From NCBI RefSeq assembly GCF_018614035.1, contig NZ_JAGGPA010000003.1, positions 62,001 to 126,000 of the forward strand: a stretch of DNA of 64,000 nt, given 5' to 3'. Shown here piece after piece: positions 1-8,545 of this stretch (position 1 is the first letter of the stretch; each line of letters opens with the position of its first letter). This DNA comes from Streptomyces sp. ISL-96 (GTDB lineage Bacteria; Actinomycetota; Actinomycetes; Streptomycetales; Streptomycetaceae). A program made the translations under genes and the position numbers. The notes beneath the pieces are model-generated. The model was not told the DNA's origin. It saw nothing but the letters and a program-made list of their open reading frames with translations, and ran no database searches.

Positions 1-393
1 CCGCTGGACGAGGAGCAGCAGAAGCTGCTGGAGCGGTACGTCGCGGCCTTCGAGGGGTACGACATGGCGGCCCTGACGGCGCTGCTCCATGAGGACGCCA
101 CGCTGTCCATGCCGCCGTACGACCTGTGGCTCCAGGGGCACGACAACATCGTCGGCTGGATGCTGGGCGTCGGCGAGGTCTGCCGGGGCTCGAAGCTGGT
201 CCCGGTCGTGGCCAACGGCACGCCGGCCTTCGCCCACTACCACCCGAGCCAGTCGGGCGACGGCAGTTTCGAGCCGTGGGCGCTCATGGTCATCGAGATC
301 GTGGAGGGCAAAGTCAGCGGGATCACGTCCTTCCTGGACACGAAGCGCTGGTTCCCGCTCTTCGATCTGCCGCCGCGCCTGGAGAAGGAGTAG
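1..393 (+). CDS. ECF-type sigma factor, C-terminal SnoaL-like part (5' end outside window)
   Basis: The frame is open from base 1 to a TAG at 391-393, giving about 130 residues without a start, so the gene begins upstream. What remains is a SnoaL-like fold: a helix around LLERYVAAFEGYD, then LLHEDATLSMPP, then a C-terminal strand region ending near LDTKRWFPLFDLPPRL. This arrangement is typical of SigJ/SigG-type ECF sigma factors, in which the SnoaL-like tail follows sigma region 4 and modulates sigma activity. The DNA-binding regions cannot be seen here, so assignment to sigma rather than to a free SnoaL protein rests on the tail alone. A small membrane-protein gene follows 15 bp downstream. 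Confidence 0.7.
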   Translation, partial: PLDEEQQKLLERYVAAFEGYDMAALTALLHEDATLSMPPYDLWLQGHDNIVGWMLGVGEVCRGSKLVPVVANGTPAFAHYHPSQSGDGSFEPWALMVIEIVEGKVSGITSFLDTKRWFPLFDLPPRLEKE

Positions 394-596
394 GAGCGGA
401 GCCGGGAAGTGCGCAAGGTTCTGGTGATCGCCTGGGCGGCGCTCGCGGTGACGGGGTACGGGCTGACGGTGCTGCTCGACGAGCCGAGGGAAATCACCTT
501 CCCGACCGGCCGGGTGTCACCGCAGGACCCGTCGCCACCGTCCCCGCCGGCGCCGGACGCGGGGTGCCCGACGCCGGAGGACCACGAGGACGGGAC

Positions 597-1958
597 CCAG
601 GGCTTCGGCGTAGTCGTGTGACGCCCGGTTTGCGATCATCCGAGGCCGAGGAGTGCGAGGGGGCGACGGGAGTCGCGGGCGTTGTGGCGGAGGCCCGCTG
701 CGATGTTCGTGGCGCCGCTCAGCCGCAGGGCCCCGATGGCGAGGTTGCGCCAGGTGGCCATCACGCGGGGTGCGTTGCCGGTCCGGGTTTGTGAGGCGTC
801 CTCGGCGAAGGTGGTGTCGCGGACGTGGTGCAGAGCCTCGATCTTCCAGTGGTCACGGACCAGTTGGGCGAGTTGGGCCCCGGTGGCCTCCCTGGCGGTC
901 AGGCTGGTGACGGCGTACACGGTCTTGATCGTGGTCTTGCCGGTCCTGCGGTTCGTGCGGCGTCGTTTGATCTGGATGGCCTGGCGGGCTCCGGGGAAGA
1001 GCAGGTTGCTCACGGTGGCGGCCTTGATCCGGCGTATTTCCGAGCGGCCGTGGCCGACGTCCTTGGTGCGGCCCTGGAGCGGGATGTCCTTCCAGGGGAG
1101 GCGCTTGAGCTGTCTGCGCAGTTTCTTCTGGTTGCCCTTGACGATCACGATGTAGTGGGCGCCGCGGGCCAGGAGGTAGTCGGCGTGTTCGCGCTGGGTG
1201 TGCAGCGCGTCGCTGGTGACCACGGTTTGGGCCAGGTCGGTACGGTCTGCAGCAGCGGCTGGAAGCAGGTGATCTCGTTGGTCTTCTCACCGACGTCCAG
1301 CTGGGCGAGGACCAGACCGGTGGTGTGCTCCACGGCGGCGAGCAGGTGGATCTTCCGGTCCTTCGCCTTCGCCGCACCGCGCAGGCTCTTGCCGTCCACC
1401 GCCAGGCCGCGCAGCCCGGCGTCCCCGGTCGCCTTCGGCCTGCGGTCCGCGAGCCAGCGTCCGACCGCCCGGTCCAGTACGTCGCCGTCGATACGGGCCA
1501 GCAGCCGGCGCACCGTCGTTTCAGCCGACAGGACCCGCCCGGGCACCACCGGATCAGGATGGGCGCCGACCTGTTCCAGCACGTGTTGCGGGGCGTCGGC
1601 GATCCACTCGCCGACCGCCAGCAGCGATCTCGCTCCGGCCAGCACCGCGCACGCGGTGAGCGCGAGCACTACGGTCAGGCGGTGGCGCACCCCGCGTGGA
1701 TCACGCGGATCGGGGACCTCGGCCAACCGTTCCAGCAGGCCCGCGACCTCCTCGGATGCGACCACCTGTTGCTCGCGGAGCTGGTCAAGGGCAGGCGGGA
1801 TCAGCGATGATGCGTCGGCAGGCACGGTCTTCCACTCTGATCACGGGGCGTCGAGAACTCCATGATCTTGGAAGCCGTGCCTGTCATGTTCCGGGCCCTG
1901 CCGCCCATCTGACGGACCGCCACGAACCGGGCGTCACGTGACTACGCCGAAGCCCTGG
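597..1958. mobile_element. ISAs1-family insertion sequence (1362 bp) with inverted ends and 8-bp target duplication
   Basis: The left end, beginning CCAGGGCTTCGGCGTAGTC at 597, is repeated in inverted orientation up to 1958. The repeats run about 34 bp with only a couple of differences. The direct repeat GACGGGAC flanks the element at 589-596 and 1959-1966. This length fits the ISAs1 family, as does the transposase inside. The duplication is intact, so the insertion is simple and probably recent, but the single transposase gene is frameshifted, so this copy should not move on its own. Confidence 0.93.
636..1825 (-). pseudogene. ISAs1-family transposase, frameshifted
   Basis: Two minus-strand frames together make one transposase. 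Bases 1825 to about 1235 encode the N-terminal DDE_Tnp_1-associated domain ([20 protein letters not shown]) and the first catalytic block ([11 protein letters not shown]). Bases of about 1240 to 636 carry the rest from [18 protein letters not shown] through KGNQKKL and the [12 protein letters not shown] block. The join lies near 1235-1245, where one missing base (for example CCG-GAC reading as CCGAC) would restore a continuous protein of about 395 residues. The frameshift is in a GC-rich stretch, so a sequencing error is possible; otherwise the element is inactive. Confidence 0.88.
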
Positions 1959-2219
1959 GACGGGACCGTCATCCTCTGCGCCGTCAAGACGGCGGACTGA
2001 GACCGGTCGGAGCGGTGATTCACAACCCCCGCCCCCTTCCATTTCTACGACCGACCACCTTTCCCGTTTATCATTCGGGGCGAATGGCGAATTCACTTCG
2101 GACCGCCCGCATTCCGACGATTTTCCTTTCGATCCGTTACTGCCCTCCTATTGCCGCGTTGAAGGAAGGTGAAGGCCGCAAGCCCTGCGGTCGACCTCTT
2201 CATCTCGCAAGGAGAACTG

Positions 2220-2483
2220 ATGTCGCATATCGCGAAGGCAGCTGCCGTCATCGCCGGCACCGGTGCCATCCTGGCCGGCGGGGCCGGCGTGGCCACCGCC
2301 AACGCCGGAGCGCAGGGTGAGACCATCGGGAACGCCGGTGTCATCTCGGGCAACGCCGTCCAGGTGCCCATCCACATCCCGGTCAACCTCTGCGGCAACA
2401 CCGTGAACTTCGTCGCCGCACTCAACCCGGCGTTCGGAAACATCTGCAAGAACGTTTCGGACCACGGCGCCTACGGCCACTGA
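2220..2483 (+). CDS. Chaplin (short form)
   Basis: This 87-residue secreted protein has a signal peptide (about residues 1-28, ending ATANA) and one chaplin domain: GNAVQVPIHIPVNLCGNTVN, then FVAALNPAFGNICKN with the usual two cysteines. Short chaplins assemble into amyloid-like fibrils that lower surface tension and coat aerial hyphae and spores in Streptomyces. The start at 2220 has AAGGAG eight bases upstream. The gene stands alone between the split small gene and a strong hairpin at 2495-2539, so it is probably monocistronic. It resembles the ChpE-H group by length, but the subgroup cannot be assigned from sequence reading alone. Confidence 0.93.
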   Translation: MSHIAKAAAVIAGTGAILAGGAGVATANAGAQGETIGNAGVISGNAVQVPIHIPVNLCGNTVNFVAALNPAFGNICKNVSDHGAYGH

Positions 2484-2494
2484 TCCCCGCCTCA

Positions 2495-2539
2495 CACAAC
2501 TGCGGCCTCCCCTTCAGGTACGGGGAGGCCGCAGTTGTG
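2495..2539. terminator. Bidirectional terminator hairpin between chaplin and tyrosinase
   Basis: A 17-bp perfect inverted repeat (CACAACTGCGGCCTCCC at 2495-2511 and its complement at 2523-2539) lies between two convergent genes. It can serve both the chaplin on the plus strand and melC2 on the minus strand. There is no T-tract, as is common in Streptomyces. Confidence 0.85.
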
Positions 2540-2548
2540 CGTCCGGTG

Positions 2549-3412
2549 CTAGGCGTAGCGGTAGATGCGGCTGTGGTCGAGGAGCTGCGCGGGCGCCACG
2601 TTCCATGGCGGCATCGGCTCGTCGAGGCTGAAGACCCGCCCGCGCTGCGGATCGGACCCGGTCAGCTTCTTGCGCGGCAGATAGCCGGAGCGGGGGTGCG
2701 CCCGCTGCCAGCGGTCCCAGAGCAGGTCCATGAAGGCGTGGTGGAGCCAGAAGACCGGGTCGTTGGGCGAGGTGGCGCCCAGCATCACACCGCCGACCCA
2801 GCGGTGGACCCGGTTGTGGTTGAACGTCGTGGCCGTGCCGCCCCGCCCCCACCCCTCGATCTTGTTCCGGAAGCCCCTGGTCACGGTGGAGTCCCACGGC
2901 GCGGCGTCGTAGAGCGGATCTCTCAGCGCCTTGGCCACGTCCTGCCTGGTGGGCAGCGAGACGGGGGCGGAGGGCCGGCCGAAGTTGCGGGTGAGGTAGG
3001 TGCCGTCGCCGACCCGTGCGCGGATGTTCCAGTTGCCGGTGGCGTGGGCGAACGGTCCGGTCATGACCTTCTGGTCGCCGGCCCGGCCGTTGCCTCCGAG
3101 GAAGTCCTCCGCCCACAGCGACGCGGCGGGAGTGTTGTCCTTCGTCCAGTCCCAGTACGGAACCGACACCCCCGGATCGACGGCCCGCAGGGCGCGTTCG
3201 AACTCCAGGAGATAGCGGCGGTGCCACGGGAAGAAGGAGGGGGTCATGTGGCTGGCCCGTGGCCCGGGTTCGTCGTCGGTGACGTAGTACCGGCCGTGCA
3301 GGGTCACGAACTCGTCGTACCGCCCCGAGCGCTTCAGCTCCAGGAGCGCACTGACCAGACGCTTCTTCTCCGTACGGGTGAGATCGCGCTGGTTCTTCCG
3401 GGTGTACACCAC
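2549..3412 (-). CDS. melC2: Tyrosinase (MelC2-type)
   Basis: A binuclear type-3 copper oxidase of 287 residues that oxidises tyrosine and other phenols to o-quinones, leading to melanin. Copper site A is visible as H39, H55 (ASHMTP) and H64 (PWHRRY). Site B is H199 and H203 (FNHNRVHRW) with H224/H225 (DPVFWLHH). It has no signal peptide of its own, as is normal for Streptomyces tyrosinase, which is exported together with its MelC1 caddie. It starts with GTG at 3412, preceded by AGGGGAAGG, 17 bp after the melC1 stop, so the two form one operon. Length and all copper ligands match active enzymes. Confidence 0.97.
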   Translation of the reverse strand: MVYTRKNQRDLTRTEKKRLVSALLELKRSGRYDEFVTLHGRYYVTDDEPGPRASHMTPSFFPWHRRYLLEFERALRAVDPGVSVPYWDWTKDNTPAASLWAEDFLGGNGRAGDQKVMTGPFAHATGNWNIRARVGDGTYLTRNFGRPSAPVSLPTRQDVAKALRDPLYDAAPWDSTVTRGFRNKIEGWGRGGTATTFNHNRVHRWVGGVMLGATSPNDPVFWLHHAFMDLLWDRWQRAHPRSGYLPRKKLTGSDPQRGRVFSLDEPMPPWNVAPAQLLDHSRIYRYA

Positions 3413-3429
3413 TGTTGACCTTCCCCTCT

Positions 3430-3906
3430 TCAGATGCTGTGCATGGGGGATGCCGACAGCTGGGCGTCACCCAGCTCGTCCACCGCCGCGCGTGCCGCGT
3501 CGAGCAGCGTGGGGAACGACTCGTAGTGGTTCACCAGGCTGAGATAACTGCCGTCGGCGCGCCGCATGACATGCAGTGGCCGGCCGTCGATGCGTACCTC
3601 GGCGTCCCGTACGGCGGCGACGGTCATGGCGTCACCGGCGGCCCGTACGCGGCCGGCCGCCCTCGCGGGCAGTGTGACCCTGGCGGTCCCCTGGATGTGC
3701 CGGCCGCGGTACGTCTCGGCGAATCGCTCGGCGAACCGCTCCTGCACCGGTCCTGCCGTGCCTCCCGGCCTCTTGGCGAGGATCGGGGCGAGCGCGCCCG
3801 CGGTGCCCGCGATCACGCCCATCGCGAAGACGCCACGCAGCAGAATGCGGCGGGTCAGGGAATCCCCTCGCACGGTCGCTGCGTTCCTGCGCGTGATCAG
3901 GCCCAT
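3430..3906 (-). CDS. melC1: Tyrosinase co-factor / caddie protein MelC1
   Basis: A 158-residue protein with an N-terminal export signal (TRRILLRGVFAMGVIAGTAG) containing a twin arginine. The body matches MelC1-type tyrosinase co-factors, including QERFAERFAETYRGRHIQG and the stretch VRIDGRPLHVMRRADGSYLS. MelC1 binds apo-tyrosinase, helps copper loading and carries it through the Tat pathway. The ATG at 3906 has AAGGG upstream; longer in-frame extensions lack protein-like sequence. It is first in a two-gene operon with melC2. Confidence 0.92.
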   Translation of the reverse strand: MGLITRRNAATVRGDSLTRRILLRGVFAMGVIAGTAGALAPILAKRPGGTAGPVQERFAERFAETYRGRHIQGTARVTLPARAAGRVRAAGDAMTVAAVRDAEVRIDGRPLHVMRRADGSYLSLVNHYESFPTLLDAARAAVDELGDAQLSASPMHSI

Positions 3907-4048
3907 GCCGAAACCCCTTGCCCTTCGCGTTGGTCCACTCTTGCGATGTGCGCATGCCTCGGTTTTGACAACGACCCGTCGGCGAAACAGTTCTCGTGGG
4001 GCAGGTGGCCGGCGCCTGTGAGAGACGCCGGCCACCGGATGCGCGACC

Positions 4049-4555
4049 TCAGCCCATGAGCAGGGCGCCGGCCGGCGTGCCCTGCAGCATCGGCGAGACC
4101 AGCCCGAGCTGGGGCAGTACCGGCTCGGGCAGCCCCGAGAGGTCCTCGCGGGGCGCCGACAACGGCGCACCCGCAGTGGCGCCCGGCGCCCTCAGCATCA
4201 GATCGGAGGCACCGGAGGCGGCGCGCAGCGCGCCCAGGTTGCCCTCCCCCAGCGGATCCTTCACGGGGAGTTCGACCTCGGTCTCCGGCAGCTCGGCCGT
4301 GAACGGCACCGCGGGCAGCGTCTTCGCCGGCAGGAGCCGGCCGGTGACGTAACGCGGCCCGTCGGGTACGCCGGCCACGGGCACCGGCACTCCGGTGCGC
4401 AGCCCGGGGGCGTGGACCGGCAGAACCCGCTCCAGGTGCTCCAGCGGCAGGTCGACCGGCGCCGACGTGCCGGCGGCGGCGGGAGAGGCCGCCGCCGCGG
4501 TCGCCATGCACGCCATGAATGCCGCCGTGACAGAGCCTCGGATGGTCAACTTCAT
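4049..4555 (-). CDS. Small secreted protein of unknown function
   Basis: A 168-residue protein beginning MKLTIRGSVTAAFMACMATA, a Sec signal peptide with likely cleavage after ASPAAA. The mature part is rich in Pro, Leu and Gly with no cysteine and looks partly disordered (for example VPVPVAGVPDGPRYVTGR). GAGGGGA lies about 10 bases before the ATG. It lies divergently from the P450 gene, 142 bp apart, and downstream is the melC operon on the same strand. No family is recognised. Confidence 0.72.
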   Translation of the reverse strand: MKLTIRGSVTAAFMACMATAAAASPAAAGTSAPVDLPLEHLERVLPVHAPGLRTGVPVPVAGVPDGPRYVTGRLLPAKTLPAVPFTAELPETEVELPVKDPLGEGNLGALRAASGASDLMLRAPGATAGAPLSAPREDLSGLPEPVLPQLGLVSPMLQGTPAGALLMG

Positions 4556-4697
4556 TGATACGTACGTCCCCTCTGATTCGCAGACACGCTGTTGCTCTGC
4601 AAGAACGAGCCAAACGCCCGAACCAGTGCATAGTTCCCCCGTCCGCAGCAACCGACTCGGGCCAAAACGGCCGCCCGAGCTCCCGAAGGGTGTAGCT

Positions 4698-5963
4698 ATG
4701 AACATCCCGACGCAGGCGTCCACGCAGCACATGCTGCGGGCGCACAACGCCGATCTCGCCGATCCGCTGTTCTGGCAACTGCCGCGCTCCGAACGGCTGA
4801 AGGCCTTCGCGCTGCTGCGCGGGCTCGACGCCCCGGTGCGATTCGGGGAGAGTAAGGGCAAGAGTTTCTACGCGCTGGTGAAGCACGCGGACGTGATGGA
4901 GGCAAGCCGGCAGCCGCGGCAGTTCGCGAGCGCTCCGGGCGTCACCACTCCGGAGCCGGCCGCCTGGGCGAAGGCCGTCTTCGGGAATTCCATGGTCAAC
5001 ATGGACGGCTCCGAGCACGCCACGATGCGCCGAATCGTCTCCCGCGCCTTCACGCCGCGCCTGCTCGCCGCCGCCGAGGAGGACATCCGCGATGTCGCCA
5101 GGCGTGTGGTGGACGAGATGATCGACCGGCGGCCGGGCGACTTCGTCCCGTCGGTGGCTTCCCGTATGCCGTTCGAGGTCATCTGCAACCTGATGGGAAT
5201 CCCGGAACGCTATCGCCCGGAGATCGCGGACCGCGTCAACCACGCGTCCGAGAATGTCGGCGTGAAGCGCGGCCTGCGGGCCAGGCTGCGGGTGCCGGGG
5301 CGCGGTCTGCGGGCCCTGGCCCATATGCAGCTCGTCATGGCGAAGCTTGCCCGTGAGCGCCGCCGCCGGCCCACCGACGATCTCATCTCGGCGCTGGTAC
5401 GCGCGGACATCGATGGCCAGTCGCTCTCCTCCCGCCAGCTCGGCGCCTTCTTCTCGCTGCTGCTTGTCGCCGGGGTGGAGACCACCCGTAACGCGATCGC
5501 CCACGGGCTGGCGCTGCTGACCGAACACCCGGAGCAACGGGCCCTGTTGGTGTCCGACTTCGACCGGTACGCCGACGGGGCGGTGGACGAGATCGTCCGT
5601 CACTCGACACCGATCATTCAGTTCCGCCGGACGGTCATCGCTGAATGCTCGCTGGGTGGACGGGAGTTCCATCCCGGTGAGAAGGTGGTGCTCTTTTACG
5701 CTTCGGCCAATCGCGACGAAACGGTGTTCACCAATCCCGATGTCTTCGACATCACCCGCGACCCGAATCCGCATCTGGGCTACGGCGGCGGCGGGCCGCA
5801 CTACTGCCTGGGGTCACATCTTGCCCGGCAGGAGATGAAGGCCCTCTTCCACGAGCTGCTCACCCGGCCACGGGATCTGCGGGCGGTGGGAATTCCGGAA
5901 CTTGTCGACTCGAATTTCGACAACCGGGTCCGTGCCCTGCGTTTCGCCTTCGACCTGTCCTGA
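4698..5963 (+). CDS. Cytochrome P450
   Basis: A 421-residue soluble class I P450. The I-helix oxygen-binding motif is AGVETTRN (residues 258-265), the ExxR pair is E298/R301, and the heme-binding loop is GYGGGGPHYCLG with Cys370. The loop with Gly-Pro before the heme cysteine region recalls actinobacterial CYP124/125/142-like proteins that hydroxylate steroid or branched lipid chains, but the substrate cannot be read from sequence. The ATG at 4698 is preceded by GAAGGG. No ferredoxin or reductase gene is adjacent, so redox partners must come from elsewhere. Confidence 0.93.
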   Translation: MNIPTQASTQHMLRAHNADLADPLFWQLPRSERLKAFALLRGLDAPVRFGESKGKSFYALVKHADVMEASRQPRQFASAPGVTTPEPAAWAKAVFGNSMVNMDGSEHATMRRIVSRAFTPRLLAAAEEDIRDVARRVVDEMIDRRPGDFVPSVASRMPFEVICNLMGIPERYRPEIADRVNHASENVGVKRGLRARLRVPGRGLRALAHMQLVMAKLARERRRRPTDDLISALVRADIDGQSLSSRQLGAFFSLLLVAGVETTRNAIAHGLALLTEHPEQRALLVSDFDRYADGAVDEIVRHSTPIIQFRRTVIAECSLGGREFHPGEKVVLFYASANRDETVFTNPDVFDITRDPNPHLGYGGGGPHYCLGSHLARQEMKALFHELLTRPRDLRAVGIPELVDSNFDNRVRALRFAFDLS

Positions 5964-6102
5964 GGAATTTCACCCGAGTGGCCGTTTTCGAGGTGGCCCG
6001 TATCGCCAATGGCCTACTGACCGGCATTCAGACAGCCCATTAGTACGACTTTCTGCCTACTGTCGGACGCGTCGGTAAGAACGACCGATCGTAGGAGGAG
6101 TC

Positions 6103-7389
6103 ATGGCTAAGAGGCGCCGTCTCACCGGCACCTGCATCGGGACGGTTGCCATAAGTCTCGTCGTCGCCGGTGGTGTTCTCGGGGGAAAAGCGGCTGAAGC
6201 AGCGCCGCCCGTGTTCACGTCGGAGGATCCCCGGCCCGCCATCGGCGCGTATCTCGGCTACGGGCCCGACGGCGTGACACGGATGGCTGAACTGTCCCAG
6301 TGGCTGGGCGGTGCGGACCTCTCGGTCGGGCACACCTACCTGCCGGGCGATGTCTGGGCGAACATCGAAGGCCGCCCCGGCTTCCTGCGCTCCTGGGCGG
6401 ACTGGCGGCGCGGCGCGGACGACCGCATGTTCGTGCTCAACGTGCCCATGCTGGAGCGGAACGAGGAGCGCCTCGACGACGACGAGGTCCGCGCACTCCT
6501 CCAGGAGGGCGCCGGGGGCGGCTTCGACCACCACTACCGGAAGCTGGCCACACGCCTGGTGGAGCTGGGCGTACCGGACACGGTGATCGTCCTCGGCTGG
6601 GAGATGAACGGCACGACGTACTCACATCGCTGCGGACCCGACCCCGAGGCCTGGAAGACGTACTGGAACCGCATCGTCGGTGCCATGCGGTCCGTTCCGG
6701 GCCAGAAGTTCCGCTTCGACTTCGCCCCGAACCGCGGCATCGACTCGATTCCGTGGACCGAGTGCTATCCGGGCGACGACGTCGTGGACATCATCGGCAT
6801 GGACTCGTACGACCAGCCTCCCGGCGACACCTTCGACCAGCAGGTGTCGGATCCGTACGGGCTGCAGGCACAGGTCGACTTCGCCGCCGAGCACAAGAAG
6901 GCGATCTCGTATCCGGAGTGGGGGCTCTTCCGCAACGGCGACAATCCGGAGTACATGAGGCGGATGCTCGACTGGATGGACGAGCACAAGCCGCTGTACC
7001 AGACGATTACCGACTACTGTCCGCACGGCGTCTGGCAGTGCGACGAGAACCCGCAGTCGTCGGAAGTCTTCCGCGAGAAGCTGTTCGGGCGGAAGCAGCC
7101 GCCGGGTACGCCGACTCCCGACACGCCGGCGCCCGACACGCCGGCGCCCGCGCCCACACCGCCGGGCCCGGCGCCGACGCCGCCCCAGGCCCCCGCGCCT
7201 TCCGTGCCGAAGCCGGCGGAGAGCAAGCCGGTCAGGCCCACGCCGACCGATCCGCCGGGGAAGCCGGACTCCGACGAGGAATGGTGCGTGCCCGTCGAAA
7301 TGGGCGAATGGATCAACCGGTGGATGCGTGACTTCACGGTCTGTGTGAACCCCGGGACTCCGAAGCACTGGAAGCACTGGAAGTCCTGA
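6103..7389 (+). CDS. Secreted GH26-like glycoside hydrolase with Pro-rich C-terminal linker
   Basis: A 428-residue secreted protein. Residues 1-33 are a signal peptide ending AEAAP. Residues of about 40-345 form a (beta/alpha)8 hydrolase with candidate acid/base Glu167 in GWEMNG and nucleophile Glu272 in YPEWGLF, the arrangement of family 26 beta-mannanase-like enzymes. Residues of about 350-400 are a Pro/Thr linker, followed by a short Trp-rich tail. AGGAGG at 6093-6098 sets the start. It lies next to an exopolysaccharide operon, so it may trim or release that polymer rather than digest plant mannan. This role is inferred from position only. Confidence 0.85.
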   Translation: MAKRRRLTGTCIGTVAISLVVAGGVLGGKAAEAAPPVFTSEDPRPAIGAYLGYGPDGVTRMAELSQWLGGADLSVGHTYLPGDVWANIEGRPGFLRSWADWRRGADDRMFVLNVPMLERNEERLDDDEVRALLQEGAGGGFDHHYRKLATRLVELGVPDTVIVLGWEMNGTTYSHRCGPDPEAWKTYWNRIVGAMRSVPGQKFRFDFAPNRGIDSIPWTECYPGDDVVDIIGMDSYDQPPGDTFDQQVSDPYGLQAQVDFAAEHKKAISYPEWGLFRNGDNPEYMRRMLDWMDEHKPLYQTITDYCPHGVWQCDENPQSSEVFREKLFGRKQPPGTPTPDTPAPDTPAPAPTPPGPAPTPPQAPAPSVPKPAESKPVRPTPTDPPGKPDSDEEWCVPVEMGEWINRWMRDFTVCVNPGTPKHWKHWKS

Positions 7390-8545
7390 CCGCACCGTCC
7401 GCCCGCCAGCTGTTCACCCGGTCACGCCAGTCACGCGCCGCCGGAAAGCGCGTACTCACGGTCTCGGCGGCCCGGTCCCGCATGGTCACCTGCGACTCGC
7501 GCACGCGCAGCAGGGGTTCCAGGGCGGGCCGGGCCAGCAGCAGCCGCTGGTTGGTGACCGTCGCCGGCCGCCAGTGGTTCTTGTACGGTTCCGATCCCCG
7601 CAGCAGGCTCAGCACGCCGCGGCCCGAGCCCGCGGCCAGGTCCGCCTCGTGGCGCAGCAGCATCGTCGTCACGTCCACCTTCTTGTCCCGGAGTGCCGGG
7701 TCGGCGCCGTACAGGTAGCCGCCGGACAGGAGGCCGGACTGGAGCGTCATGCTCACCGCCACCACGTCGCCGTCCAGCCGGAACTCCGTGACCGCCGCGT
7801 CACCGTCGCGCAGCATCCGCCGCCCGGCGCGCGCCAGGTGCTCGGCGAATCGCGGTCTGAGGTGCTCCACGTTGACGCCGCGGCCCCGCCACTGGAGTTC
7901 GTGCAGGTGGAGAAGGCGGCCGATGGCTCCGGGCACGTCGTGCTCGGGTACCTCGCGCTCCTCGATCTTCAGGGCGTCGATCTTGCGCAGCTTGGCCCGT
8001 ACGCGCTGGGCCCGGCTGCTCTGCATCCGCTTGAGGAGCGCGTCGATCGGCTCGGCGGGCAGCTCCATGCACGTCGAGTCCGTGAGGTGGGCCCGGGCTC
8101 CGGTCCATCGCTCGTACAGCAGCTCGGCCGCCGCGCCGGGCCGTACCTCCCGCAGGTCGATCACCGCCTGGCGGGCCGCGCGGTCGAGTCCGCGTTCCAG
8201 TGCCGTGATGGCGTCCTTCGTTTCGTTGGCGTCGACCAGTACGTCGGAGAAGTCCGAGATCGCGCCGCCGATGGGGACGAGCAGTGGCATCGGGCGGTGC
8301 ACGAGCATCAGCGGCGCCGCGCCGATCAGCCGGCCGTCGCGGCGGGCCAGTACCACACGGAGCCGGCCGTTCGTCCCGTACGAGAGCCACCAGGAGTGGA
8401 GCCAGGCGTGGCTCTGGAACGGTGTGGCGGCGGCGCAGCGGCGGTGGAGTCCGTCCCACTCCTGCGGGAGCGCGGCGAACCGGGCGGGATCGCGGCACAG
8501 CGTGACGGTGAGGCCCCGGTCCCGCCGGCCGCCGGGCGCCGTCAC
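7334..8545 (-). CDS. GNAT/FemAB-like transferase (BioF2-like), last gene of exopolysaccharide operon
   Basis: A 403-residue cytosolic protein of the CelD/BioF2 GNAT class. FQSHAWLHSWWLSYG near the N-terminus and the block VAVSMTLQSGLLSGGYLYG near residue 275 are typical of this class, often found in exopolysaccharide clusters and thought to add acyl groups to sugars or lipid intermediates. The GTG start at 8545 overlaps the stop of the Wzz-like gene (GTGA), so translation is coupled. Its 3' end overlaps the convergent GH26-like gene by 56 bp. The acceptor is unknown. Confidence 0.82.
   Translation of the reverse strand: MTAPGGRRDRGLTVTLCRDPARFAALPQEWDGLHRRCAAATPFQSHAWLHSWWLSYGTNGRLRVVLARRDGRLIGAAPLMLVHRPMPLLVPIGGAISDFSDVLVDANETKDAITALERGLDRAARQAVIDLREVRPGAAAELLYERWTGARAHLTDSTCMELPAEPIDALLKRMQSSRAQRVRAKLRKIDALKIEEREVPEHDVPGAIGRLLHLHELQWRGRGVNVEHLRPRFAEHLARAGRRMLRDGDAAVTEFRLDGDVVAVSMTLQSGLLSGGYLYGADPALRDKKVDVTTMLLRHEADLAAGSGRGVLSLLRGSEPYKNHWRPATVTNQRLLLARPALEPLLRVRESQVTMRDRAAETVSTRFPAARDWRDRVNSWRADGAVRTSSASSASESRGSHRP

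Larger units (their letters stand above)
409..2000 (+). pseudogene. Small membrane-anchored protein gene split by an ISAs1-type insertion
   Basis: A GTG at 409 opens a frame with one N-terminal hydrophobic segment (VLVIAWAALAVTGYGLTVLL) followed by a Pro-rich linker. The frame enters the insertion element at 597 and now ends at 619-621 as a 70-residue product. Removing bases 597-1958 and one copy of the 8-bp duplication restores codons that continue GTVILCAVKTAD and stop at 1998-2000, a 73-residue protein. The last 11 residues have therefore been replaced by 8 residues from the element. The gene lies 15 bp behind the sigma gene and may be its operon partner. Its function is not recognised, and the shortened form could still be membrane-inserted. 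Confidence 0.75.

Noticed and set aside
825..1865. Long plus-strand open frame opposite the ISAs1 transposase
   Set aside because: It is a shadow of the transposase in GC-rich DNA: the translation is Gly/Ala/Val-rich with no domain, while the minus strand shows clear transposase motifs.
3897..5801. 634-codon minus-strand frame over the P450 gene
   Set aside because: Pure antisense shadow; composition is Arg/Gly/His-rich and the plus strand carries all P450 motifs.
2500..6000. Tyrosinase, secreted protein and P450 as a biosynthetic gene cluster
   Set aside because: There is no core synthase, and the genes are on different strands with separate promoters; the melC pair is a standard melanin operon.
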